In this document: positions 15,132 to 21,314 of the stretch, piece after piece
Layout of the letters: each line of letters begins with the position of its first letter
Position numbering within the stretch: position 1 is the first letter of the stretch
NCBI GenBank assembly: GCA_947260035.1
Contig: CAMYOO010000003.1
Span: forward strand, 7,831-46,158
Direction: 5' to 3'
From: an uncultured delta proteobacterium
GTDB lineage: Bacteria; Myxococcota_A; UBA9160; JAFDET01
DNA: 38,328 bases
The notes under the pieces: generated by a model
What the model was told of the DNA's origin: nothing
Databases searched by the model: none
Seen by the model: the letters and a program-made list of their open reading frames with translations, nothing else
Program-made: the position numbers and the translations under genes

Positions 15132-16324
15132 GGGCAACCCTCGCCGAGCTGGCCCGCACGCGCCGGGTGGTGGCCTGCGTAGGCGCCGGCGGTGTGGGCA
15201 AGACCACGGTCGCAGCGGCGGTGGCGCTGGAAGCGGCGCGGCGCGGGCGGCGCGCCGTGGTGATCACCATCGACCCGGCCCGGCGCCTGGCCGACGCCCT
15301 GGGCGTGGCAGAGCTGGACAACGAGCCGCGCGCACTGCCGGCCGACCGGCTGGCGGCGCTGGGCGTGGACGGCGAGGGCTCCTTGTCGGCGATGATGCTC
15401 GACATGAAGCGGACCTTCGACGACCTGGTCCACCGCTTCGCCCCCGACGCCGAGAGCCGCGAGCGCATCCTCGAGAACCCCATCTACCAGCACGTATCCG
15501 ACGCCCTGGCCGGCAGCGCCGAGTACTCGGCCATGGAAAAGGTCTACGACCTGGCCGAACGCGATGACTTCGACCTGATCGTCGTCGACACGCCGCCCAG
15601 CCAGCACGCCATCGATTTCCTGGACGCACCGCAGCGGCTGATGGAGTTCCTGGACAGCCGCATCGTCCAGCTCCTGGTGCACCCGGCCTTCGCCGCCGGG
15701 CGCTTCGGCTTCCGCGTGTTCCAGCGCGGCGCGCAGCGCGTCCTCCAGATCATCGAACGCGTATCCGGCGTCGGGTTCCTCGAGGATCTTTCGGATTTCC
15801 TGCTCGCCTTCGAGGGCATGAGCGAGGGATTCCGCGACCGGGCGCGGCGCGTGCGCGCGCTGCTGCTGGGCCCCGACTCGGCCTTCCTGCTGGTCTCGGG
15901 CCCCGGACACCGCTCGGTGGACGACGCAGTCCGCTTCCTGGAGCGGCTTCAGGATGGCGGCGTGCCGGTGGCGGGCGTGGTGATGAACCGCATGCGCGCG
16001 TGGCCCGGTGGAGGCGAGCCTCCGGAGCGGATTCCCGCCGACGGCGACCGCGAGGGCGCGCTGCGAATCCTGGCCGACGCCCTGGCGGCCGCCGACGGCG
16101 AGGGCTTCCCCGCCGAGCGCGCGGCACGGGCGGCGTTGGACGCCGTCGACCGGTACGCTTCGAGCGTGCGTCGCGACTTGGAGGTGACGAAGCGGCTCGT
16201 GAAGCAGGCCCTGGCCGCCGATTTCATTGCGCAGCGGGTGCCCGAGCTTCCCGGCGACGTGCACGACCTGGAGGGTTTGTCCCTCGTTGCAGCCGCGCTC
16301 TTCCCGGAGGACGATCTTGACTGA
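15128..16324 (+). CDS. ArsA/GET3-family ATPase (second of a pair)
   Basis: A 398-residue P-loop ATPase with Walker A GAGGVGKTT (19-27), the ArsA-type VITIDPARRLADALG and the switch VVDTPPSQHAIDFLDAP. A long helical middle (residues about 150-260: FQRGAQRVLQIIERVSG, FLEDLSDFLLAFEGM) is the region that in GET3-like proteins holds hydrophobic clients. The GTG start overlaps the upstream stop, and its own end overlaps the next gene by eight bases, so the three are one operon. Inferred role: client-handling ATPase working with the upstream paralogue. The C-terminal DVHDLEGLSLVAAALFPED is typical of the family. Confidence 0.85.
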   Translation: MRATLAELARTRRVVACVGAGGVGKTTVAAAVALEAARRGRRAVVITIDPARRLADALGVAELDNEPRALPADRLAALGVDGEGSLSAMMLDMKRTFDDLVHRFAPDAESRERILENPIYQHVSDALAGSAEYSAMEKVYDLAERDDFDLIVVDTPPSQHAIDFLDAPQRLMEFLDSRIVQLLVHPAFAAGRFGFRVFQRGAQRVLQIIERVSGVGFLEDLSDFLLAFEGMSEGFRDRARRVRALLLGPDSAFLLVSGPGHRSVDDAVRFLERLQDGGVPVAGVVMNRMRAWPGGGEPPERIPADGDREGALRILADALAAADGEGFPAERAARAALDAVDRYASSVRRDLEVTKRLVKQALAADFIAQRVPELPGDVHDLEGLSLVAAALFPEDDLD

Positions 16325-16808
16325 AGGCGCCAAGGGAAGTGGGCAATCTCGGCGACGCCCGGCGCCGGCCCGCGATCTGGACGAGGCACTGAACCGTGCC
16401 GCCCGTCACGGACGCGCCGCCGCAGCCGAGGCCATCGCCGCCGCTCGGGCCCTGATCGAGGCGGCCTCACTGGCGACCAGCGGGCGCGCCGTGGATGAGT
16501 CCGGGCCGCTGGGGCTCGCGCTGCGCACCCTGGACGAGCTGGGCGACTCGCTCTCGGCCGGCCTCGACGGACCCGCCGGGGACCTGCTGCGAGCGGTCTC
16601 GGAGGCCCTCGACGCGGAGATTGCCCGCTGGGAAGAGCGCGCCGAGCAGGATTCCGATGCGCGCTCCGTCCTGCGCGCCTACCTGGGCGTCCGCGAGATC
16701 CTCTGGGAGCTCGGGGTCCGGCCTCCGCGCCGGAAGCGCCGGGCGGGCGATGGCCCGCCTCGGCGCAAGGCCCGCGTACAGCGCGTAGCCGTCGACGACG
16801 CCACCTGA
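16317..16808 (+). CDS. Small helical protein with basic tail, function unknown
   Basis: A 163-residue protein I do not recognise. The start is TTG at 16317, chosen because GGAGG lies six bases upstream, inside the preceding ATPase gene, which it overlaps by eight bases. The middle (residues about 20-135) is Ala/Leu/Glu-rich and almost certainly all helical, with no membrane segment. It includes the motif-like AEQDSDARSVLRAYLGVREI. The last 30 residues are strongly basic (RRKRRAGDGPPRRKARVQR) and could bind nucleic acid or acidic surfaces. Its position between paired ArsA-like ATPases and a PhaR-type regulator is compatible with a phasin-like granule protein, which is speculation. Confidence 0.65.
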   Translation: MTEGAKGSGQSRRRPAPARDLDEALNRAARHGRAAAAEAIAAARALIEAASLATSGRAVDESGPLGLALRTLDELGDSLSAGLDGPAGDLLRAVSEALDAEIARWEERAEQDSDARSVLRAYLGVREILWELGVRPPRRKRRAGDGPPRRKARVQRVAVDDAT

Positions 16809-16835
16809 GCACGCCCGGGCGGGTCTTGAGGCGTG

Positions 16836-16844
16836 TGTTAGATT
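16836..16844 (+). promoter_or_regulatory. Extended -10 (TGTTAGATT) before the PhaR-like gene
   Basis: TG-T-TAGATT is an extended -10 with four of six core matches. Its last base is seven bases before the ATG at 16852, so transcription may begin at the start codon. The identical nine-mer occurs before ftsZ at 36769-36777. Confidence 0.45.
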
Positions 16845-16851
16845 GCCCCAA

Positions 16852-17379
16852 ATGGCCGAATCGGTCCTCGTCAAGCGGTATGCGAACCGCAAGCTCTACA
16901 ACACCGAGACCAGCCGCTACATCACGCTTCGCGGCATCCAGGAGTTGATCGAGGAGGGCCGAGAGGTCCGCGTCATCGACAACGAGACCGGCGAGGACAT
17001 CACCTCGGTGGCTCTCTCCCAGATCCTCGTCGACAGCGAACGCTCCGCCCGCCACGTGCCCGGCTCGGTGCTCTCGGAGCTCATCTCGAAGGGCGGCGAC
17101 GCCCTCTACACGGCCCTGCGCAAGCGGGTGGACGATGCCCAGGAGGGCATGGATGAGCTGCGGCGCAGCATGCGCCGCGCGATCGGCCAGCGCGAGAGCG
17201 AAGTTTCGGAGTGGCTGAACGAGTCGCGCGACGACGTCGAGTCCAACGTCCAGCACCTGGTCGAGCGCGTGCTGGGAGCCCTGGATCTGCCCCGGCGCGC
17301 GGACATCGATGCGCTCAACGCCAATCTCGAGCGCGTCGCCAAGGCCCTCGAGAACCTGGAAGGCTCCTCCACCGACTAG
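16852..17379 (+). CDS. phaR: Polyhydroxyalkanoate synthesis regulator PhaR-like protein
   Basis: A 175-residue protein whose first 65 residues are the PHB/PHA accumulation regulator DNA-binding domain: LVKRYANRKLYNTETSRYIT, then VIDNETGEDITSVALSQIL. In PHA producers, PhaR binds both DNA and PHA granules and represses phasin genes. The C-terminal half (about 85-175) is a long charged helical region with heptad-like Leu/Val spacing, shorter and different from typical PhaR tails, so granule binding is uncertain. No PHA synthase is in the window. The ATG at 16852 is preferred over a TTG nine bases earlier. There is no Shine-Dalgarno, and a -10-like element directly precedes the start. Confidence 0.85.
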   Translation: MAESVLVKRYANRKLYNTETSRYITLRGIQELIEEGREVRVIDNETGEDITSVALSQILVDSERSARHVPGSVLSELISKGGDALYTALRKRVDDAQEGMDELRRSMRRAIGQRESEVSEWLNESRDDVESNVQHLVERVLGALDLPRRADIDALNANLERVAKALENLEGSSTD

Positions 17380-17381
17380 CC

Positions 17382-17410
17382 GGAACCAGCGGGACTGTCC
17401 CCCTGGTTCC
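17382..17410. repeat. 29-bp palindrome with GGGACTGTCCC core
   Basis: Arms GGAACCAGCGGGAC and GTCCCCCTGGTTCC match at 13 of 14 positions around a central T. It starts two bases after the PhaR-like stop. The outer arm sequence differs from the elements near 11 kb but pairing is kept. Confidence 0.8.
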
Positions 17411-17441
17411 GTCAACTAACGGGACTGTCCCGTGGGTTGAC
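17411..17441. repeat. 31-bp palindrome with GGGACTGTCCC core
   Basis: Arms GTCAACTAACGGGAC and GTCCCGTGGGTTGAC match at 13 of 15 positions around a T. It abuts the previous element and its last base is the last base of the convergent acyltransferase's stop codon. Confidence 0.8.
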
Positions 17442-18409
17442 TAGCCCCAGACGGAGGGGCGGGCGCGTAGGCCGTCTTCGACGAGGGCGTGGATGTCGGC
17501 GCGCAGCTCCTCGGTGAGCCGCGAGACCAGCAGCTCGTCGCGGGCGTCGTCGGGCGTCAGTCGCTCGTAGTGAAGCGGCTCGCCGAACCGGATCACCCAC
17601 TTGCTGGGCAGCGGCAGCAGACCCAAGGGCCCGAGCCAGGGGAACGTCGGCGTAACGGGCAGGAACGGAAGCCCCAGACTGCGCGCCGGCGCCTCCAGCT
17701 TGAAGAGCACCGGGTGGGCTTCTTCGGCGCCGACCACGCCCACCGGCACCACGGGCACACCGGTCTCCAGCGCCACCCGGACGGCCCCGCCACGGCCGAA
17801 GCGCTGCAGGCGGTAGCGATCGCGGAAGACCTTGGCGGCGCCCTTCTGGCCTTCCGGGAAGGCCACCACCGAACGACCACTCCGCAGCAGCCGTTCGGCG
17901 TTCTCGCGGCAGGCGCGTACGCCCCCGACCCGGGCCAGGGTCGGCTGGGCGAAGGGCAGCGTGATCAACCAGTCCGCCACCAGGAAGCGCGGGCGTTCGC
18001 CGGCGGGATGCCAGCGCGCCACGGCCTGGGAAATCATCAGCCCGTCGTAGGGCAGCAGCCCGGAACGGTTGCCCACCAGCAGGCACGGCCCCGAGACCGG
18101 CAGGTTGCCCAGCCCTCCCACCTCGGCGCGCCAGTAGCGGTCCAGCAGGAAGTCGAGCAGCAGCTCGGCTCGCTGCACCACCACATCGTCCATGCCGAAC
18201 TCGTCCACCTCGCCGGAGCGCTCGACCATGCCGATGGTCTGTGCCCGTCGGCGCAGCTCGTCGAAGAGCCCCATCCAATCCTGGGTCAACGCCACGCGAT
18301 CCGGCGCCGCCCGGAAGCGCGTATCGATCTCGCGGCGCAGGTCCGAGAGGGCCGCGCGCACCTCGTGCAGGGCCTGGTCGCGGTCGTGGCTATCCGGGGG
18401 CTCGCTCAC
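17441..18409 (-). CDS. Lysophospholipid acyltransferase-family protein with altered catalytic motif
   Basis: A 322-residue member of the glycerol-phosphate/lysophospholipid acyltransferase superfamily. The motif block LLVGNRSGLLPYDGLM corresponds to the family's NHSGxLPxD, but the catalytic His is Arg (codon CGT, one base from CAT). The second block VVAFPEGQKGAAKVFRDRYR and the later GVPVVPVGVVGAEEAHPVL are intact. The N-terminal 60 residues are charged and helical. There is no clear membrane helix. The GTG start at 18409 follows GGAG, immediately after the SDR stop, so both genes are cotranscribed. Either activity is lost, or the protein uses another mechanism, or the base is a sequencing error. 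Confidence 0.82.
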   Translation of the reverse strand: MSEPPDSHDRDQALHEVRAALSDLRREIDTRFRAAPDRVALTQDWMGLFDELRRRAQTIGMVERSGEVDEFGMDDVVVQRAELLLDFLLDRYWRAEVGGLGNLPVSGPCLLVGNRSGLLPYDGLMISQAVARWHPAGERPRFLVADWLITLPFAQPTLARVGGVRACRENAERLLRSGRSVVAFPEGQKGAAKVFRDRYRLQRFGRGGAVRVALETGVPVVPVGVVGAEEAHPVLFKLEAPARSLGLPFLPVTPTFPWLGPLGLLPLPSKWVIRFGEPLHYERLTPDDARDELLVSRLTEELRADIHALVEDGLRARPSVWG

Positions 18410-18416
18410 GGTCTCC

Positions 18417-19379
18417 TCAGCGGTAGCGACGCATGCGCCGCGACGCCACGAAGGCAATCCACGCTTCGCGCGTCGTGTAGTGGGGCTCGCCGAACGCCGT
18501 CCAGCCGCGCTGGCCATCGGCGGTCCAGAGGTAGCGGAAGTAATCGTAGAAGCCGTCCGGGCGATCGCCGGTCTGGCCCTGGGACGGAACGTCGCGCAGC
18601 CGGTAGAGGAGCTGCGCGGGAAGCGACAGGCGGCTCTTGCCGGCCAGGCGCAGCAGCGTCGAGAGCGGCACGACGCCCTTCCCTACCACGTTGAAGATTC
18701 CGGGGTGCGGCTCGCGCGCCGCGGTCTCCAGCACCCGCAGTGCGTCGTCCTCGTGCACGAACTGCAGCAGCGGGTCGTAGCCCATGAGCGTGGGCACCAC
18801 CGGCCGAGCCAGGTAGCGCACCACGTGATCCTCGTAGCTCGGGCCCACGATCCAGCAGTTGCGCAGCACCGTGACCTCGGTGTCCGGGTGGCCGCGCGAC
18901 CACGACGCCAGCAGGGTCTCCGCCTCGCGCCGGTTCTCCACGTTGTGGGCTTCCGGATGCCCGCGCAGGGGATGCGCTTCGGTGAGGAAGTTCGGGTTGT
19001 CGGGCCAGGGGCCGTAGAGCATGGTGCTCGACACCACCACCAGGCGGCGCACCTTCGCGGCCGCACAGGCGTGCATCACGTGCAAGGTGCCGATGGTCTC
19101 GAGCTCGTGGTCGTTCTCGACGTTCGGATCCGGGTCCTCGCGGAAAGCCGCGTGCACCACGACCTCGACCCGCTCGCGCTCGAAGACCTCGGCGAGCCGG
19201 GCATCCGCGGTGGGATCCGTGAGGTCGGCGCGATGGAAGCGTGATGCCGTGGCGAAGCCCTGGGGCCGGTGCAAGTCCAGCCCCACGATGTTCGGTGCGG
19301 GACGTCGCGCCGCCAGGCGCTCGGCCAGGCCACGGCCCAGGAAGGTGCGGAGCCCGGTGATGGCGATCGCGCCGCGCAT
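18417..19379 (-). CDS. NAD-dependent epimerase/dehydratase-type SDR protein
   Basis: A 320-residue extended short-chain dehydrogenase-like protein. The Rossmann start is AIAITGLRTFLGRGLAERL, a variant of TGxxGxxG. Asp in IVGLDLHRP fits an NAD-type acceptor, DLTD and VVVHAAF follow in order, and SSTMLYGP is the active-site strand. The usual Tyr-X3-Lys is not apparent (the region reads HPEAHNVENRREAE), so catalysis may be altered. VLRNCWIVGP and the C-terminal region match non-canonical epimerase-like members. It is cotranscribed with the acyltransferase, hinting at a lipid or polyketide-like modification. The ATG at 19379 is preferred; an ATG 18 bases upstream is possible. Neither start has a Shine-Dalgarno. 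Confidence 0.8.
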   Translation of the reverse strand: MRGAIAITGLRTFLGRGLAERLAARRPAPNIVGLDLHRPQGFATASRFHRADLTDPTADARLAEVFERERVEVVVHAAFREDPDPNVENDHELETIGTLHVMHACAAAKVRRLVVVSSTMLYGPWPDNPNFLTEAHPLRGHPEAHNVENRREAETLLASWSRGHPDTEVTVLRNCWIVGPSYEDHVVRYLARPVVPTLMGYDPLLQFVHEDDALRVLETAAREPHPGIFNVVGKGVVPLSTLLRLAGKSRLSLPAQLLYRLRDVPSQGQTGDRPDGFYDYFRYLWTADGQRGWTAFGEPHYTTREAWIAFVASRRMRRYR

Positions 19380-19387
19380 GCGCCCAC

Positions 19388-19397
19388 GGTGTACCAT
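19388..19397. promoter_or_regulatory. Overlapping divergent -10 elements
   Basis: GGTGTACCAT reads TACACC on the minus strand (eight bases before the SDR start) and TACCAT on the plus strand (16 bases before the deacetylase-family ATG). The central GGTGTACC is nearly symmetrical, so one site may fire in both directions. No -35 is evident on either side. Confidence 0.4.
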
Positions 19398-19413
19398 CAG
19401 GCGCGATCCGGCA

Positions 19414-20463
19414 ATGCAGCGCTCGATCTCCGTCGTCGAAGACCCCCGCTACCGCGACCATGCGGGACCCTCGGATCATCCCGAGCGGCCCGCCCGTCTG
19501 GTGGCGATCGCTCGGGCGCTCGCCCCCCGCCGGGAGCGCCTGGAAAGCCTGTCGCCGCGCCCGGCCAGCGACGACGAGCTGCTGCGCGTTCACACCCGGG
19601 ACCACCTGGCGCTGGTGGCCGAGAGCGCCCGCCGCGCCCCCTGCCGGCTGGACCCGGACACCTACGCCTGTGCCGCCAGCCACGCCGTGGCGCGCCTGGC
19701 CGCCGGCGCCTCGGTGGACCTGGCCCGCCGCGTCGCCCGGGGCGAGTCGCCCGCCGGCTTCGCCGCCGTGCGCCCGCCGGGACACCACGCCGAGGCGGGC
19801 CGCGCCATGGGCTTCTGCCTGTTCAACAACGTGGCCGTCGCCGCCCGGGCACTCCAGGCAGAGGAAGGCCTGGAGCGCATCCTGATCCTGGATTGGGACG
19901 TGCACCACGGCAACGGCACCCAGCACAGCTTCGAGGATGACGCCTCGATCCTGTACGCCTCGACCCACCAGTTCCCGTACTACCCGGGAACCGGGGACTT
20001 CGGCGAAGCGGGCCGGGGCGACGGCGAGGGTGCGACCCTCAACGTGCCCATGCCCCCCGGCTGCGGCGACAGCGAGCTGGTGGGCGTGCTGCAGCGGGTG
20101 CTGGTGCCGGCGGCGCGGGCCTTCCGGCCGGAGCTGATCCTGGTCTCGTGTGGGTTCGACGCCCATCGGGACGACCCGCTGGCCTCGATGGAGGTGAGCG
20201 GCGCCGGATTCGCCGCGGCCACCCACATCGTGCGCGCCCTGGCCGACGACCTGTGCGGCGGGCGGCTGGTCCTGCTCCTGGAGGGCGGCTACGCCGAGTC
20301 GGGCCTGGAGGACGGGACCGCCGCCGTGGTGGATGCGCTGCTCGAAGAAGCGCCCGCCGCGGTTCCGCTGCCCGAAGCACCTTCGGGAAGCACCCTGCGC
20401 GGGCTCGTCCAGCGGGTCGCCGCGGTGCACGGAGCGCGAATCCCCGACATCGGCGCTCCCTGA
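19414..20463 (+). CDS. Histone deacetylase/acetoin utilization-family deacetylase
   Basis: A 349-residue zinc-dependent deacylase. Key motifs are in order: HPERPARL (23-30), the active-site His pair in RPPGHHAE (124-125), the zinc ligands Asp162 and His164 in DWDVHHGNGTQ, STHQFPYYPGTG, the third zinc ligand Asp249 in CGFDAHRDDPLA, and GGY at 291-293 with the transition-state Tyr. Bacterial relatives deacetylate small molecules such as acetylpolyamines, or proteins such as acetyl-CoA synthetase. The class cannot be set from sequence alone. The ATG at 19414 is the first sensible start and faces the divergent SDR gene across 34 bp. It is followed by the dcw cluster but is probably a separate unit. 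Confidence 0.9.
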   Translation: MQRSISVVEDPRYRDHAGPSDHPERPARLVAIARALAPRRERLESLSPRPASDDELLRVHTRDHLALVAESARRAPCRLDPDTYACAASHAVARLAAGASVDLARRVARGESPAGFAAVRPPGHHAEAGRAMGFCLFNNVAVAARALQAEEGLERILILDWDVHHGNGTQHSFEDDASILYASTHQFPYYPGTGDFGEAGRGDGEGATLNVPMPPGCGDSELVGVLQRVLVPAARAFRPELILVSCGFDAHRDDPLASMEVSGAGFAAATHIVRALADDLCGGRLVLLLEGGYAESGLEDGTAAVVDALLEEAPAAVPLPEAPSGSTLRGLVQRVAAVHGARIPDIGAP

Positions 20464-20566
20464 GGCCATCTCCCGCCGGATCGAATCTCCCACATCTTGG
20501 GCTACCGCCCTCGATGCCCCACCAGATATTGTGTGATCTCCAGGCGTTTAAAAAAAAGCGTTCCGG

Positions 20567-20587
20567 AGCAACAAGTTTCGTTGCTTT
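20567..20587 (+). terminator. Weak hairpin with short T-run upstream of mraZ
   Basis: AGCAAC, a seven-base loop, GTTGCT, then TT. The stem is only six base pairs and the T-run short, so termination would be partial. It lies in the unusually AT-rich stretch between the deacetylase-family gene and mraZ. Confidence 0.3.
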
Positions 20588-20610
20588 CTGCCGATCGTCT
20601 GGGGTACAAG
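20581..20610 (+). promoter_or_regulatory. Candidate mraZ promoter
   Basis: TTGCTT (20581-20586) and TACAAG (20605-20610) with an 18-bp spacer. Matches are only three and four of six. The position just upstream of MraZ-type boxes supports it. Confidence 0.35.
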
Positions 20611-20620
20611 AGGGTACGGA

Positions 20621-20646
20621 GTGGGATGAAGTGGGATCACGAGGTA
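20621..20646 (+). promoter_or_regulatory. MraZ operator: GTGGGA boxes at 10-bp period
   Basis: GTGGGA at 20621 and 20631 and a degenerate GAGGTA at 20641 have exactly 10-bp period, the layout MraZ recognises as direct TGGGN repeats in other bacteria. Further TGGGA copies on the minus strand occur at 20653-20657 and 20684-20688. The boxes lie about 50-75 bp before the mraZ ATG, consistent with autoregulation of the dcw cluster. Confidence 0.7.
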
Positions 20647-20694
20647 TCGAGATCCCACAAAAAGTGCCCACCAGGGGACAGGATCCCACAAGCA

Positions 20695-21138
20695 ATGTTT
20701 CGGGGCCGGGCGGTTCACACGATCGATACCAAGGGCCGCCTCAGTATCCCGGCGGGGTTTCGGATGGAGCTGGAACGACACAGCGAGCGGGCGCCGATCC
20801 TGACCAACCAGCTGGACTGCCTGGCGCTGTACCCGTACGAGGCCTGGCGGAAGATCGAGCGCGAGCTCGAGGATGCCTCCCCGCTCCAGACCGAGGTGCA
20901 GGACCTGCAGCGCTTCCTCATCTCGGGCGCCGTCGAGGCCCCGGTGGACAAGCAGGGCCGCATCTCCATCCCGCCCTACCTGCGCGAGCACGCGGGGCTG
21001 GACAAGGAAGTGACCATCGCGGGCGTCGGTCCGCGGATCGAGGTTTGGGACCGCGCGCGCTTCGAGCAGTCGCTGACGCGCACGCAGGCCAGGTTCAACG
21101 AGATTTCAGCGACGGTGGCGCAGGGCCGCCAGTCGTAG
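20695..21138 (+). CDS. mraZ: Transcriptional regulator MraZ
   Basis: A 147-residue protein with two SpoVT/AbrB-like swapped-hairpin halves. The first begins FRGRAVHTIDTKGRLSIPAG and the second APVDKQGRISIPPYLREHA, each with the Asp-X-Lys/Gln-Gly-Arg DNA-contact motif. MraZ forms ring oligomers and represses the dcw cluster through repeated TGGG boxes, which are present upstream. A longer in-frame start at 20497 is rejected because it would add 66 residues reading through the operator. The ATG has only a distant AGGA. The gene opens the dcw cluster. Its stop codon overlaps the first bases of a potential long RNA pairing with the region before rsmH. Confidence 0.95.
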   Translation: MFRGRAVHTIDTKGRLSIPAGFRMELERHSERAPILTNQLDCLALYPYEAWRKIERELEDASPLQTEVQDLQRFLISGAVEAPVDKQGRISIPPYLREHAGLDKEVTIAGVGPRIEVWDRARFEQSLTRTQARFNEISATVAQGRQS

Positions 21139-21314
21139 GGGGTTATTGGGGGGAAGGAGGAGGCAACTCCTCCGAGAGATTGGGGTGTCCCCGGGGTCGT
21201 CGCCCGACTCAGGGAGTTCAGGGGGGGACGAGCTGAGGCGGAGCGCCGCTCCGGGGCACCCCAATCCCCCGAATGTCGTGACGAGGATGGGGCGCGAGGA
21301 TCACGCCCCCAAAG
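21138..21314 (+). promoter_or_regulatory. Structured, G-rich leader between mraZ and rsmH
   Basis: The gap can form several helices. One is GGAGGAG-GCAA-CTCCTCC with a GNRA loop (about 21157-21174). A second is a long arm 21178-21194 with 21251-21266 (16 pairs, one bulge). A third is GGGGCG with CGCCCC (21289-21294 and 21304-21309) just before the rsmH GTG. The 3' strand of the long arm (21259-21270) can instead pair with 21138-21151 (five plus seven pairs around a two-base bulge), so two structures exclude each other. No T-run terminator is seen. A role in rsmH expression is inferred. Confidence 0.55.

Noticed and set aside
14166-16324. An arsenite-efflux operon
   Set aside because: Two ArsA-family ATPases are present, but no arsB, arsR or arsC, and such paired ATPases occur in many genomes without arsenic genes.
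20497-20694. A longer mraZ start adding 66 residues
   Set aside because: The extension reads through the GTGGGA operator boxes, and MraZ proteins begin with the FRGRA segment.
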